The notes: a model not told the origin generated them from the sequence alone. DNA of 64,000 nucleotides from CAZMRQ01 sp964568795 (GCA_964568795.1 CAZMRQ010000002.1:18835-82834), one strand, 5' to 3'; counted from the stretch's first letter, positions 27,801 to 36,472 are shown. A program made the numbers and translations.

Positions 27801-28246
27801 CTGTTTCCTCTCAGTAATTCGTCTTTACTAAGATACTCAGGAAGATAAGCATACTTGGCGGGAGAAAAGAAAGCAGAATGAATTCCCATTAGCAGTGCGA
27901 GTCCTACGTATATAAGCGGGTTAGTGATTTCGGTTATTAAGACATAAGCTGTTAAGCAGACGATGGGGATCTCTGTCATTTTTACTAGCTGCATGACCTT
28001 GGCTTTTTTGAACTTATCTGCTAAGTCCCCGCCCAGAGATGAGAGGGCAAAAAATGGGAGAACCATCGCTCCTACAAGGAAGTCTGCCCAGGTGCTTGAG
28101 GCTTCTGTTGTGTGTATGTGTGTGCCATATGTTAAGAACAAGAGAAATGCAGATCGTAAGATACTGTCGTTCACTGTGAGTGTCAGCATCGTTAAGAACA
28201 TGGGGGTGAATTTACGTGTGCGAAGTAGATTGATTAGTGGGCTCAT
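24824..28246 (-). CDS. aas: three-domain Aas: LplT-like MFS, acyltransferase and acyl-ACP synthetase
   Basis: The single 1140-residue chain has an N-terminal MFS domain of about 12 helices (1-420, LplT-like lysophospholipid flippase). A PlsC acyltransferase follows (about 445-630; NHASYVD near 467, FPEGRIT near 540). The AMP-forming acyl-activating domain (about 655-1135) has YTSGSEGMPKAVLLSH and GYGTTECAP. The combination should flip lysophosphatidylethanolamine inward and reacylate it. In E. coli lplT and aas are separate genes; fused forms are known in other proteobacteria. It overlaps pfp by 4 nt, so the two are cotranscribed. Confidence 0.93.
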   Translation of the reverse strand: MSPLINLLRTRKFTPMFLTMLTLTVNDSILRSAFLLFLTYGTHIHTTEASSTWADFLVGAMVLPFFALSSLGGDLADKFKKAKVMQLVKMTEIPIVCLTAYVLITEITNPLIYVGLALLMGIHSAFFSPAKYAYLPEYLSKDELLRGNSLVEGFTFIGILVGTSLGSLVLIDHYGSVIVSIIMIALAVGGYIASITIPDSPAADPTLKIRFNIFASTQKLIDQFSHQDIFWLPILGISWFWFIGTIIQTQFANYVLNSIHGMEGIVTLFNLVFTIGIGFGSLMCSYVMHDRLNARLTPISLFVMSLAGIHFYFGTSAMGTSTQLISLTDFLSTFQGWFLLIDIFCMCFAAGIYIIPLYTLLQKHSVKNYRSRVIACNNVINSIWMVAGNLVSLLFIRALGVKIETLLALVMVANLALVVHLTKMIPFGILKPIAQQLLKLLFRIEVSGQENLDNLPEKALIIANHASYVDPPILACFLPGEFVFAINPQIAEWKIVRMLKHLADTFSVDTSNPLKTKAIIKKINEGNRCIIFPEGRITDTGNIMKIYQGTAMIAQHTDALIIPIYIEGAQYCEFSRAKKLYKSRFFPKITINIGKPFKPSVNHSVGPKDQRKLITQQIYDTLISTGIDGATTKPIYDMLLEARKLHGGNFEVLNDFNNQSFTYNSLITKSEVLGHHFSQRFKDTNTYIGVLLPNVSAIAVVVMSLYRSGKVPAMMNYTADTHTLKSACQTMAIKTLITSRAFIEKANLQEHIDYIKEYLDEIIYLEDTKRQISILEKVTGLINSWRPKPTMKDLDDPAVVLYTSGSEGMPKAVLLSHRNIVTNIHQTCSVVDFSNRDTLFNILPMFHAFGFTLGTLTPLLKGIKCYLYPNPRHYNIVTELIYDIQATIMIGTNAFLKTYQQSGSAINFASLRYVFAGGEKLSDQTRMDWLDQFGKMILQGYGTTECAPVLAVNTMHYLKTGTVGRLLPGLEHKLEKFEDYNDRGILHIKGKNVMLGYVYADDPLTIHPPKDGWYNTGDVVTVDTFGFIKIVDRVKRFAKIAAEMVSLTAVEKHITECLEEVHVAVIAIEDNRKGEKLVLITDQPCEMKKIKQHFIAQKYNMLMMPSEHMLIDEMPQLSTGKTDYPAIKQYVLKMNESSSE

Positions 28247-29469
28247 TTTATTTCCTTTGTTTGGTGGCTGACATGTAATGTTCCTTGGAAATATTCTGGT
28301 AAACCAAGCTGAAATGATTGAGGAGTTTCTCCTTGAATCAATGGTTCTATATAAGCTAATGCATCTTTGCTTACATGAAGGCCATTACTAGCTATATACT
28401 CAGGTGGGAGCTGTTTGACTCTATTAGCAATTTGGTCCATAGGCACTGCTGCAGTTGTCCATGATTCATTGGTCTTTTGAATGGATATCATATCACCACT
28501 GCCATTTTCTGCCAGGTAATCTGCGCCTGATAAACCGACAAGCTGTGCAAGCTTCACGTCAGTGGCAGACATGCAGTGAGCAGCTGATCGTTGTAAGATA
28601 GAGCTGATTGCTATATGGGTTTTCAGTCCTAGCTCTTGGGTGATAGCGCGCTTAATGGCTTGTGCTACACCCGAGTATTGTTTATGACCAAAGGGGTCAG
28701 TGGGTTGATTGTTATCATCTTTCTCTAATTTAATTCCTTCAGAAGCGCAAATGATACAAAAGCCATCATGATGAACTGCGTCATTGACTGAGCGAAGTAT
28801 CTGATCCATCGATGGTTGTTTTTCTGGGAGAAGAATCATGTGTGGTATTCCCGACATTTTTTTGCCAGCAAGTGCGCTTGCTGCTGCTATCCAGCCTGCG
28901 TCGCGTCCCATCACTTCAAATACAAATACTTTGCTTGAAGTTTGATGCATAGCTTTGATGTCGAGTGCTGCGTGGAGAGTGTTCATAGCAACATATTTTG
29001 CTACTGATCCGTATCCTGGTGAGCAGTGTGTGTGTTCTAAGTCATTGTCAATGGTTTTGGGTAGTCCGACTACTTGAATAGGTGCTGCTGTAGCTTGGAA
29101 GTATCGATGTAGTTTATTGCCGGTGTCTTGAGAGTCATTGCCACCGTTGTAGCAGAAAGAATCAATTCCGAGGCTTTGGCATCTTTTTAGTATAGTTTCA
29201 TATATGGATGGTTCTTGAGCATATGGTGCTAGTTTAATCCGACTGCTGCCAAAGACACTGCTTGGTGTTTGAGAAATTAGATCTAACTCTGGGTCAGAAA
29301 AATGATGTGCTGGGATGAGTTGATTAGAAAGTAGGCCATTGAGTCCATTCTTTCCTACCCATATCTTATCATACCCGTTTCTTTTAGCTTGTTTGATGAA
29401 TGAAATGGCTGTGGCATTAAATACAGAGGTGACACCGCCAGAATGAGCAAAGAAACATGATCGCGCCAT
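28243..29469 (-). CDS. pfp: diphosphate-dependent 6-phosphofructokinase
   Basis: The 408-residue enzyme phosphorylates fructose 6-phosphate with PPi instead of ATP. GGNDSQDT near residue 110 (Asp in place of the second Gly of the ATP-type GGDGS) and PKTIDNDL near 145 mark the PPi-using class, and MGRDAGWIAA near 195 is the fructose 6-phosphate site. The reaction is reversible and so serves glycolysis and gluconeogenesis. Legionella-like bacteria commonly use this type. It lies 47 bases after rplS. Confidence 0.92.
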   Translation of the reverse strand: MARSCFFAHSGGVTSVFNATAISFIKQAKRNGYDKIWVGKNGLNGLLSNQLIPAHHFSDPELDLISQTPSSVFGSSRIKLAPYAQEPSIYETILKRCQSLGIDSFCYNGGNDSQDTGNKLHRYFQATAAPIQVVGLPKTIDNDLEHTHCSPGYGSVAKYVAMNTLHAALDIKAMHQTSSKVFVFEVMGRDAGWIAAASALAGKKMSGIPHMILLPEKQPSMDQILRSVNDAVHHDGFCIICASEGIKLEKDDNNQPTDPFGHKQYSGVAQAIKRAITQELGLKTHIAISSILQRSAAHCMSATDVKLAQLVGLSGADYLAENGSGDMISIQKTNESWTTAAVPMDQIANRVKQLPPEYIASNGLHVSKDALAYIEPLIQGETPQSFQLGLPEYFQGTLHVSHQTKEIK

Positions 29470-29516
29470 ACTAGCACTCCTGCTGATTTCAGAATAAGTG
29501 AGAGAGTTAAGCCATA

Positions 29517-29885
29517 TTATTCGCTCTTTGAGCGTTTGTCTTTGTGAGATATTCTCTCGCGTATACGTGCTTTTTTACCAGAGAGCTCACGTAGATAATA
29601 GAGTTTAGCACGTTTTGAAACACCCTTGCGAACAAGTGATACTTTAATATTAGGTGCATGGAGCTGAAAGGCTCTTTCGACTGTTTCACCGTGTGAAACA
29701 CGTCTAACTGTGAAGGAAGAGTTAAGGCCGCGATTGCGTTTTGCAATCACAACTCCAATAAATTCCTGGTCTCTTTTTCGAGTTCCATCAGTGATTTGAA
29801 TAGATACTTTGACAGTATCTGCCTGACGGAATTCTGGTCGATCCTGTAATTGATTACATTCAATTTCTTGTATCATTGGATGCAT
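29517..29885 (-). CDS. rplS: 50S ribosomal protein L19
   Basis: The frame extends to 29987, but ATG 29885 (MHPMIQEIE) matches the family's N-terminus and has GGGAG 8 bases upstream, giving 122 residues. Core motifs include DTVKVSIQITDG, GVVIAKRNRGLNSSFTVRR and KRAKLYYLRE. It follows trmD by 5 bases in the usual rpsP-rimM-trmD-rplS order. Confidence 0.97.
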   Translation of the reverse strand: MHPMIQEIECNQLQDRPEFRQADTVKVSIQITDGTRKRDQEFIGVVIAKRNRGLNSSFTVRRVSHGETVERAFQLHAPNIKVSLVRKGVSKRAKLYYLRELSGKKARIRERISHKDKRSKSE

Positions 29886-29890
29886 TGCGC

Positions 29891-30622
29891 TTACTCCCAA
29901 TTGTTTTGCTTTAAGAAGGTTTCTAAGTGTTTTATATCTTCGTCTGAAAGGGACTTTCCAAGCATAAGGTCTGGGCGGCAAAGCCATGTTCTCCCAATGA
30001 TTTGCTGCTTCTTCCAGTCTTCAATCGAACGATGATTTCCTGATCTTAGCACATCACTTGGGCTTTGTCTACGCCAATTCCACGGTCTTGTGAAATGAGG
30101 GTAATCTAATCTATCGCTTTGGTAGGAGTCTTCGATCCGTGACTGTTCATTGCCTAGAGTTCCGGGGATTTCTCTAACAATGCAATCAATCATACACATG
30201 GCAGCTAATTCTCCTCCAGTAAGGACAAAGTCCCCGAGAGACAATGACATGTTAATGTGCTCGTTCATCCGTGCATCTATGCCTTCATAGCGGCTACAGA
30301 CAAAGATCAGATGGTTTGCAAGGGCAAGTTTTTTGGCAGTAGCCTGGTTGAATGTTTTTCCAGTAGGGCATAGATGGATGACAACATCACTTGTTTGTTC
30401 TTTCGTGTCAGTTATAGCCTGGAGAAGTGGCTCAGGAGAGAGAATCATTCCGCAACCACCGCCAAATGGCCTGTCATCTATTCGGCCATCATCTCGTAGG
30501 CTATAGTCGCGCAGCTGTTTATGGGATGTTTGTATAAGTTCAGTATTGATCGCACGGCCGATAATGCCGTGATCTAGGCTCGAGAATATCTCAGGAAAAA
30601 GGCTAATAGTCGAAATTTTCAT
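29891..30622 (-). CDS. trmD: tRNA (guanine-N1)-methyltransferase TrmD
   Basis: TrmD methylates G37 of tRNAs to prevent frameshifting. The ATG at 30622 (MKISTISLFPE) is the family start, giving 243 residues; the frame runs 4 codons further to a TTG. The trefoil-knot SAM site shows in SRYEGIDAR and LSLGDFVLTGGELA, and the DYPHFTRP segment is conserved. It overlaps rimM by 20 nt. Confidence 0.96.
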   Translation of the reverse strand: MKISTISLFPEIFSSLDHGIIGRAINTELIQTSHKQLRDYSLRDDGRIDDRPFGGGCGMILSPEPLLQAITDTKEQTSDVVIHLCPTGKTFNQATAKKLALANHLIFVCSRYEGIDARMNEHINMSLSLGDFVLTGGELAAMCMIDCIVREIPGTLGNEQSRIEDSYQSDRLDYPHFTRPWNWRRQSPSDVLRSGNHRSIEDWKKQQIIGRTWLCRPDLMLGKSLSDEDIKHLETFLKQNNWE

Positions 30623-31115
30623 CAGGCCAATCAATAGTTATGATTCTCTTAACTTTGTCAACATTTAAGACAAAGCGTTTCTGGTAGGGTATCAATTTAA
30701 GGTGGCCAGATGGCGTGGTGATGATCACGATGTCATTGTCATTTTGGCGTGTTAAACCACTAAGGGTTCCGATGTGTTTTCCTTCAGGTGAGTGTGCTGT
30801 CATTCCTTCTAATTCATGCCAGTATATATCACTCTCTGATTGATCAATTTCAGAATGCAGTACTTCTATATCATGACTGATAAGGGGTTGTGTGTCATCA
30901 ATGTGATTAACCCCTTCAATCTGTGCGATGAGGTGTGTGGCATTGGGGTGAGAGAGGTGTGCATTGACAATATTAGTTCCAACACGCCAACTTGAGTATT
31001 GGAATATGTCGTGGGGCTCATCACAGTACGATTCGATTTTTACCAAACCTGCTAATTGAAAGGGCTTGAGTATTCGGCCGACAACAAGCCATTGGTTAGC
31101 TTGCTTTTTGCTCAT
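30603..31115 (-). CDS. rimM: 16S rRNA processing protein RimM
   Basis: From ATG 31115 (MSKKQANQ), which has GGAAG 7 bases upstream, the protein is 170 residues; a longer start at 31136 is less likely. The N-terminal beta-barrel begins with VVGRILKPFQLAGLVKIES, where the family usually has GxxGxxGExxV. The C-terminal PRC-barrel carries YWHELEGMTAHS and ends with DWPDENFDY. RimM helps mature the 30S head with S19. It overlaps rpsP by 20 nt. Confidence 0.93.
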   Translation of the reverse strand: MSKKQANQWLVVGRILKPFQLAGLVKIESYCDEPHDIFQYSSWRVGTNIVNAHLSHPNATHLIAQIEGVNHIDDTQPLISHDIEVLHSEIDQSESDIYWHELEGMTAHSPEGKHIGTLSGLTRQNDNDIVIITTPSGHLKLIPYQKRFVLNVDKVKRIITIDWPDENFDY

Positions 31116-31362
31116 TGTTTTGCTTCCGTTTAGCATTTTTAGCTAAAGAAGCAACACGAGGGCTCACACGTGCGCCAACTTGACACCAATAATCATAACG
31201 TTCGAGATTTATGGTGCAAGATTGATGAGTGTCATCGAGCGGATTGTAATGGCCTAATCTTTCAATATAGCGTCCGTCTCTCGCCGCAGTATTACTCTGT
31301 ACTACAATGTGATAAAATGGTCTGTTTTTTCGACCAGCTCTTGCCAAATGGATTACAACCAT
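31096..31362 (-). CDS. rpsP: 30S ribosomal protein S16
   Basis: The protein is 88 residues, the usual length, beginning MVVIHLARAGRKNRPFYHIVV and containing RDGRYIERLGHYNP. AAGG lies upstream of the ATG. It is first in the rpsP-rimM-trmD-rplS operon, which may read through to pfp and aas. A 633-base spacer separates it from ffh. Confidence 0.97.
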   Translation of the reverse strand: MVVIHLARAGRKNRPFYHIVVQSNTAARDGRYIERLGHYNPLDDTHQSCTINLERYDYWCQVGARVSPRVASLAKNAKRKQNNEQKAS

Positions 31363-31995
31363 AGTTATTTTACCTTATTTCACGTCTGCGTATAGTAACG
31401 TACTTTTTTGTAAATGAAAAGACTTTTGTACATATTCAGATGCTTTGAGTTAAAAAGGCCCTAATGGGGACATGGTCATTGTTATTATATTTCGACTTAT
31501 CAGTCTTTCTCATACTGTATTCGCTGTTGTATAGGCATGTACGTTATTTTGTTTGGATATTGATTGAGACTATACAATTATTCAACGGTTTTGGAATGAT
31601 GCCAGGGTTATTTGAGCAACAATGACAGGATTTTCTGAGAAAATCACCACTGATACAGACTGAGGTGTCACAAGCTCAGGTTTTGATGTGCCTGTTATAC
31701 CCTGTGTGAGTGTAGCAGTGAGGTCAGTCGATGGAGCGGACGTGTTAATGAAGGGCAGGGGCTCTTAAACACGGTTGAATCAGAGCTCACTGTGAATCAG
31801 CAAGTGAAAATCTATACCGAGCTCATTCAAGTTCTTGCGAGGCTGAGTCAAAGTTAGCTAAGTACTTTGCATTTTTCTTTATACATGCGAGAGAAGTTAG
31901 TGAACCTAATTGTGTGGTATAGAGTGTGCTGATAGAGGGTCGCAGTGCTTGTTTTCTGTTTGTGGGTGTGATTTAGATTACTCAAATGCCATGTA
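31363..31995 (+). other. 633-base spacer between rpsP and ffh
   Basis: It contains one candidate small membrane ORF (31464-31625) and, further on, short open stretches interrupted by stops (for example ELTVNQQVKIYTELIQ at about 31785-31855). This looks like the remains of an older gene on the plus strand. The promoter of the ribosomal operon should lie near 31365-31450; no clear -35/-10 pair was found. No RNA gene was recognised. Confidence 0.5.
31464..31625 (+). CDS. possible 53-residue membrane peptide
   Basis: From ATG 31464, with AAAAGG just upstream, the frame gives a hydrophobic peptide (MGTWSLLLYFDLSVFLILYS start). After its TGA the same frame stays open for another 28 codons, so it may be a decayed longer gene instead. 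No family is recognised. Confidence 0.25.
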   Translation: MGTWSLLLYFDLSVFLILYSLLYRHVRYFVWILIETIQLFNGFGMMPGLFEQQ

Positions 31996-33369
31996 TTATG
32001 AGTCATTGAACGGTGGCATTCCTGTGGGTGGGAATCCACCAGGCATTTGGCCGCCAAATCGCTTAAGCATGCTCTGCATTTTACTGCCACTGAACTTTTT
32101 CAACATTTTTTGCATCTTTTTAAATTGCTTGATAAAGTCGTCGAATTCTTTTTCATTTTTTATTCCCGATCCTTTGATAATCCGTTTTCTTCGTGATTTT
32201 TGTTTCTCTACTAGAAGAGGGTGTCGGCGTTCTTTAATGGTCATGGAGCTAATCATAGCCTCGATGTATTTGAAATGATCATCGCTTAGTGCGGATTTAA
32301 TCTGCTCAGGGATGTTCTGTGTTCCTGGAAGCATGGACATGACGCTGGTTAGTCCGCCCATGTTTTTTAACTGCTTGAGCTGATCAAGAAAGTCATTGAA
32401 GTCGAATTGGCCTTTCTTAATCTTGGCTGATACGTTTTTGACTTGGTCTTCATCGACTGTCTCTTGCATTTTCTTGACCAATGCGGCGATATCACCAAGG
32501 TCAAGGATGCGGGAAGCCACACGTTCTGCATCGAACATATCAAGTTGTTCGATTTTCTCACCTGTACCAATAAACTTAATCGGTTTGCCAGTAACGGTTT
32601 TGACTGATAATGCGGCACCACCTCGGCTATCCCCATCAGTTTTGGTAAGGATTATGCCGCTCAGCGTTATGAGCTCATTAAATTCTCGTGCTACATTAGC
32701 AGCATCTTGCCCAGTCAGTGAGTCTACCACGAACAAGGATTCTTTTGGTTGTAAAATGCTGTGATATGCTTTTAGTTCAGCCATCATCTCATGATCTACT
32801 GTTATACGGCCAGCGGTATCGACGATAGTGATGTCTGCATGATGACGCAGTGACTCAGACTCAATCACCTTCTTGATATTATCAGTGGCTTGCAAACGAA
32901 TAAAAGGCACATTTATTTGGGTAGCGAGTATTTCGAGCTGATCAATAGCGGCAGGTCTTTGAAAGTCTAAAGAGGTTAATACCACATTTTTCTTATGTTC
33001 TTTAATGAGCCAGTGAGCTAGCTTAGCGGCAGTTGTTGTTTTACCGGATCCTTGCAAGCCAGAGAGCATATAAGTCCCATGCAGACATAAGAGCGGGTCT
33101 GACTTATCACTTCCTAAGGTATCAACTAAGGCTTCATGTATGATAGAGAACAGTTGATTTTGTTGACTGACCTGTTTGATTCTTTCAGTTGATTGCGCTT
33201 TTTCTTTGATTACATCAAGAAAATGATCAACAGCTTTCTGAGCAACATCTGCATCCAGCAGGGTGAGTCGTATTTCCCGACAGCATTGTTCAATGACTTG
33301 ATTCGAAAGGGTCTTTTGTCCTAAGGATTGGACAGTTTTTGTGATAGCTTGACTGAGCTTTTGAAACAT
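31996..33369 (-). CDS. ffh: signal recognition particle protein Ffh
   Basis: The 457-residue SRP54 GTPase has an N domain (1-90), G1 GLQGSGKTTT near residue 107, DTAGR near 190, TKTDGDSRGG near 247 and a Met-rich M domain ending MPGGFPPTG. It binds signal sequences and 4.5S RNA to target membrane proteins. It is divergent from the CNNM gene. The ccsA/ypjD-type gene often found beside ffh is not present in the 569-base gap. Confidence 0.97.
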   Translation of the reverse strand: MFQKLSQAITKTVQSLGQKTLSNQVIEQCCREIRLTLLDADVAQKAVDHFLDVIKEKAQSTERIKQVSQQNQLFSIIHEALVDTLGSDKSDPLLCLHGTYMLSGLQGSGKTTTAAKLAHWLIKEHKKNVVLTSLDFQRPAAIDQLEILATQINVPFIRLQATDNIKKVIESESLRHHADITIVDTAGRITVDHEMMAELKAYHSILQPKESLFVVDSLTGQDAANVAREFNELITLSGIILTKTDGDSRGGAALSVKTVTGKPIKFIGTGEKIEQLDMFDAERVASRILDLGDIAALVKKMQETVDEDQVKNVSAKIKKGQFDFNDFLDQLKQLKNMGGLTSVMSMLPGTQNIPEQIKSALSDDHFKYIEAMISSMTIKERRHPLLVEKQKSRRKRIIKGSGIKNEKEFDDFIKQFKKMQKMLKKFSGSKMQSMLKRFGGQMPGGFPPTGMPPFNDS

Positions 33370-33938
33370 AGAAGGTCTTGATAATATGAGTTGGTGATAT
33401 TACAGCATATTTCTTGACCAAGATCCAGTGTTGTTGCTTGAGCAGTCACATGAGTGCTTGCCTTTTCAAAGTGAAATAATCGATGTGCAGTCACAAGGAT
33501 TAAGCGCACCTAAGATTTAAGGGGGATGTTTTTAACAGCACAGATTCGTAGTCTTTTTCTTGGCATGTTGTGGGTTTTAAGAGAGAAATTTAATAAGCGT
33601 ATCTACAAGCGAGCTACTTGTGCAGGGGGGAATGAAAACTGTGTTCATATTTTAAGAAAACGAATGATCGCGTTAGGATCTATGGCATAGTTTAATGTCA
33701 GTACGCATTATAATAGTCAGGGGGTGTTTCTTTTCAATATGTTTGTCTAGCAAGTGTGCGGTTATATGAAGGGGCTACATGGATTGAGATACTTGGAATG
33801 AGTGTGCGGGTATGCTACAATAACTGTGAATGTAGTAGAGTTATCAATAACAAACAAGGATGATGGTCATTAGCATATGTCGAGTTGGTCTCTTGCCCAG
33901 GTTTTTTTATCAGATCAATACAGGTCTATGGTGATAGT
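33370..33938 (+). other. 569-base spacer between ffh and the CNNM gene
   Basis: It holds no convincing gene. A 54-codon frame at 33526-33690 begins directly after GGGGG, too close to serve as a ribosome site. TATAAT occurs at 33709-33714 without a good -35. In many gammaproteobacteria a ccsA-like (ypjD) gene lies here, so this may be the scar of its loss. Confidence 0.45.
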
Positions 33939-35210
33939 ATGATTGATTACTTTTTATTGACTTTCCTTTTGTTGCTGAGTTCATTTTTTTCTTTATCTGA
34001 AACCACTATTACAGCTTTTAATCGTTACCGTATGCAGGTATTGGCTACTAGACACTCTTCTCCAGCTAGAAAACTTGTGCGCATTGCTAAGCATCCAGCG
34101 CAAACACTGGCTGTCGTATTATTTGGCAATACATTTGCTAATTTGGCAGCGTCGTCATTGCTCACGATGTTGGCGATTGAAGCTTGGGGGGAAATCGGTT
34201 CTCTCTATGCTACGATTATATTAACAGTAGTTGTTCTTTTGGTATGTGAGCTTATTCCAAAAATGATTGCCTCAATGTATGCCGATTATCTGGCATTGCG
34301 TGTTGTGGGTGTCCTGGATGCTATCTCGTGGGGCACTCGGCCATTCGTTAAAATATTGCAGTGGATAGCAACACGAGTTGTGAGTGCTATGGGGCTGAAG
34401 GCATCACGCCAGAAAGATGGTTTTAGTGCCGAAGAATTTAGATCGATGTTGTCTCATTCACGTGCAGAGATTTCAGATGATTCTCATGATATGTTAGTGG
34501 GGGTCTTGGACTTAGATCGTTTAACAGTGAATGAGGTTATGCAGCCTTTTCATGAGATTCACGGCATTGATGTTCATGCAAAAAGGGATACAGTATGGGC
34601 ACTGACACAGTCACGCGATCAAGTGTATTGGTATCTGTATGATCGTCGAGTCGATAAGCCTGTCGGTGTGGTCCATGTGGTTGCTCTTTTGAAAGCGTGT
34701 TCTCATCACGATTATATCCGCATGGATAAGCTAAAGAGTTCTATCAAACCGGTATGTTTTGTGCTGGAGAGAACGTCCTTGCGCAAACAGGTGAATCGAT
34801 TTATTCGTGAGGACAGTCGTTTTGACTTAGTGGTTGATGAGTACGGTGATATTATTGGTTCTATAGAATTACAAGATATTATCGAAGAGGTGATTGGTAC
34901 CATGGGTGGTGAGGAACATCACTCAGGAAAGATTCGCCAATTGAGTGATGGTGGTTTCTGGGTTTACGCTGGCACAAATATCAGGGCATTAAATCGTTCG
35001 ATGAATTGGTCGTTGCCAGACGAAGGACCTGTGACAGTCAGTGGCTTGATTATTGATCGCTTAGAAGCTATCCCTCAAGGGCCTGTTTCACTGATAATCA
35101 ATGATTACCGAATTGAGGTTATGAGTATCATGCATAATCAAATTAAACAATGTAGGATTTATCCACCTGATGACGACCTTGATGATTTGGATGATGCTGC
35201 TGAAGCCTAG
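33939..35210 (+). CDS. CNNM/CorC-type membrane protein with CBS pair
   Basis: From ATG 33939 the protein has 423 residues; a longer frame from 33885 has poor support. An N-terminal DUF21/CNNM domain of 3-4 membrane segments (about 1-145, with LLSSFFSLSETTITAFNRYR) is followed by a CBS pair (about 190-330, VDEYGDIIGSIELQDIIEEVIG) and a C-terminal CorC_HlyC domain ending in an acidic tail. Such proteins transport Mg2+ or other cations or regulate this. Its 3' end overlaps a small ORF. Confidence 0.9.
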   Translation: MIDYFLLTFLLLLSSFFSLSETTITAFNRYRMQVLATRHSSPARKLVRIAKHPAQTLAVVLFGNTFANLAASSLLTMLAIEAWGEIGSLYATIILTVVVLLVCELIPKMIASMYADYLALRVVGVLDAISWGTRPFVKILQWIATRVVSAMGLKASRQKDGFSAEEFRSMLSHSRAEISDDSHDMLVGVLDLDRLTVNEVMQPFHEIHGIDVHAKRDTVWALTQSRDQVYWYLYDRRVDKPVGVVHVVALLKACSHHDYIRMDKLKSSIKPVCFVLERTSLRKQVNRFIREDSRFDLVVDEYGDIIGSIELQDIIEEVIGTMGGEEHHSGKIRQLSDGGFWVYAGTNIRALNRSMNWSLPDEGPVTVSGLIIDRLEAIPQGPVSLIINDYRIEVMSIMHNQIKQCRIYPPDDDLDDLDDAAEA

Positions 35211-35517
35211 CTTCAGTGCATTGGATTTTGTTGCAAGTTTTAGGGTTTTAGTGGATTGGCACCGTCTTAATGAACAGTTGTACATGTATAGACTCTGTTG
35301 TATGCCTTCTCACCCATGCCGCATTGATTTGGTCTCATTATGTGAGAGTATGTTGCCATATGCTCATTGTGAATGGGTTGGGTTACATGATAGTCATATA
35401 GGCTATTACGCCGATTTTTCAAGGGTAAGCCCGGGGCGTTTAATAGTGCGTGGTACTGGATTTTGTGGCATATCTGTGATATCTTCGTATGGTCTAGTAA
35501 GAGAGTTTCTATGTTAA
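35194..35517 (+). CDS. small protein of unknown function, coupled to next gene
   Basis: The frame ends in a TAA that shares bases with the next ATG (ATGTTAA at 35511-35517), the mark of translational coupling, which argues it is real. The start is uncertain: ATG at 35194 (overlapping the CNNM gene) or 35170, or a later one near 35284-35302. The product is soluble and Cys-rich, with a conserved-looking GRLIVRGTGFCGISVI stretch near the C-terminus. I do not recognise a family. Confidence 0.5.
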   Translation: MLLKPSFSALDFVASFRVLVDWHRLNEQLYMYRLCCMPSHPCRIDLVSLCESMLPYAHCEWVGLHDSHIGYYADFSRVSPGRLIVRGTGFCGISVISSYGLVREFLC

Positions 35518-35807
35518 AAAAGATAATGTCATTCATGTTCGTATGCGCGAATTCGTATGCTGTAACTTACAATTCTCAGGGCTCTTCTGGTCCACTAGCC
35601 AGTTTGACTAGTATGGTTGGTTTTGTGTCATCCAGTGTTCTGCAGCTGACATTTATAGCAGGGGTTATTATGTGTATAGCTGCATTCTACCAATATCTCA
35701 AGCATAGAGAATCACCGCAAGAGGTAGGTATCGTGCAAGTATTGACTTTGTTAGTGTTGGGTTGTGTCTTAATGTTAATGAAATACATACCTATGAGTGC
35801 AGTGTAG
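35511..35807 (+). CDS. small inner-membrane protein, possible IcmD/DotP-like
   Basis: From ATG 35511, with AAGAGAG upstream, the product has 98 residues. A signal-peptide-like start (to about 18) is followed by a Gly/Ser-rich linker and two membrane helices (about 46-62 and 76-93). A short basic loop, QYLKHRESPQEV, separates them. The loop recalls KFKQHKDNPTQ of Legionella IcmD/DotP, a Dot/Icm type IVB secretion component, seen from memory. No other dot/icm gene is in the window, so the call is tentative; a generic VirB2-like or unrelated small membrane protein is possible. Its stop is 1 base before adk. Confidence 0.5.
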   Translation: MLKKIMSFMFVCANSYAVTYNSQGSSGPLASLTSMVGFVSSSVLQLTFIAGVIMCIAAFYQYLKHRESPQEVGIVQVLTLLVLGCVLMLMKYIPMSAV

Positions 35808-35808
35808 T

Positions 35809-36456
35809 ATGGATGTAGTGGTGTTCGTGGGTCCGCCAGGTTCAGGGAAGGGTCAGCAGGCAAATATCTTAATGAAAAAAGGCTTTCATCATTTGTCAAC
35901 AGGGGATATGTTGCGTGATGTTTTGAGTGATCCTCAGCACCGTATGCATAAGCTCGTTGCCGAACCTATGGCTAATGGGCAACTCGTTGCGGATGATGTG
36001 ATTGTGGGTTTAGTGAGTGAGTCTCTTAAATCATTGCCAAAAGGCTCTCGAGTGGTGCTAGACGGTTTTCCTAGAACAGTGGGTCAAGCAAAAGTAATGA
36101 TCGGTCTTGGGATAATCCCTAAAGTAGTAGTCTGCTTGGTTTGCGATGATAGTGTCTTGAAGAAACGAATATCAGGGCGTTGGAGTGATCCAAAATCGGG
36201 CAGAATATACAATACTTTTTTTTCCCCTCCCAAAAAGCCGGGTTTGGATGACATAACGGGTGATCCACTAGTGCAAAGGGCCGATGATAAGAAGGAAGTC
36301 GTTGAAAAGCGTTTAGGTGTTTATTATAAGGATACGCAGCCATTAGTTGACTATATATATGAGCTGTCATTTAAAGAAACTATTAAAATTGTATTTATTG
36401 ATGCAGCTGAAAAGGTTGATCCGGTTTCAAGAGTTTGTGCAGCTATTATTGATTAG
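35809..36456 (+). CDS. adk: adenylate kinase
   Basis: From ATG 35809 the 215-residue enzyme interconverts ATP + AMP and 2 ADP. It has the P-loop GPPGSGKG near residue 9, the AMP site STGDMLRD, DGFPRT near 85 and a long-type LID (about 120-160) in which the zinc cysteines are absent. It is 1 base after the small membrane protein gene, so probably cotranscribed with it. The ribosome site is weak. Confidence 0.95.
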   Translation: MDVVVFVGPPGSGKGQQANILMKKGFHHLSTGDMLRDVLSDPQHRMHKLVAEPMANGQLVADDVIVGLVSESLKSLPKGSRVVLDGFPRTVGQAKVMIGLGIIPKVVVCLVCDDSVLKKRISGRWSDPKSGRIYNTFFSPPKKPGLDDITGDPLVQRADDKKEVVEKRLGVYYKDTQPLVDYIYELSFKETIKIVFIDAAEKVDPVSRVCAAIID

Positions 36457-36472
36457 GGCTGACTCATTGTGC

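Noticed and set aside
33321..33509. 62-codon minus-strand frame upstream of ffh
   Set aside because: It overlaps the start of ffh in another frame, lacks a ribosome site and has no recognisable sequence.
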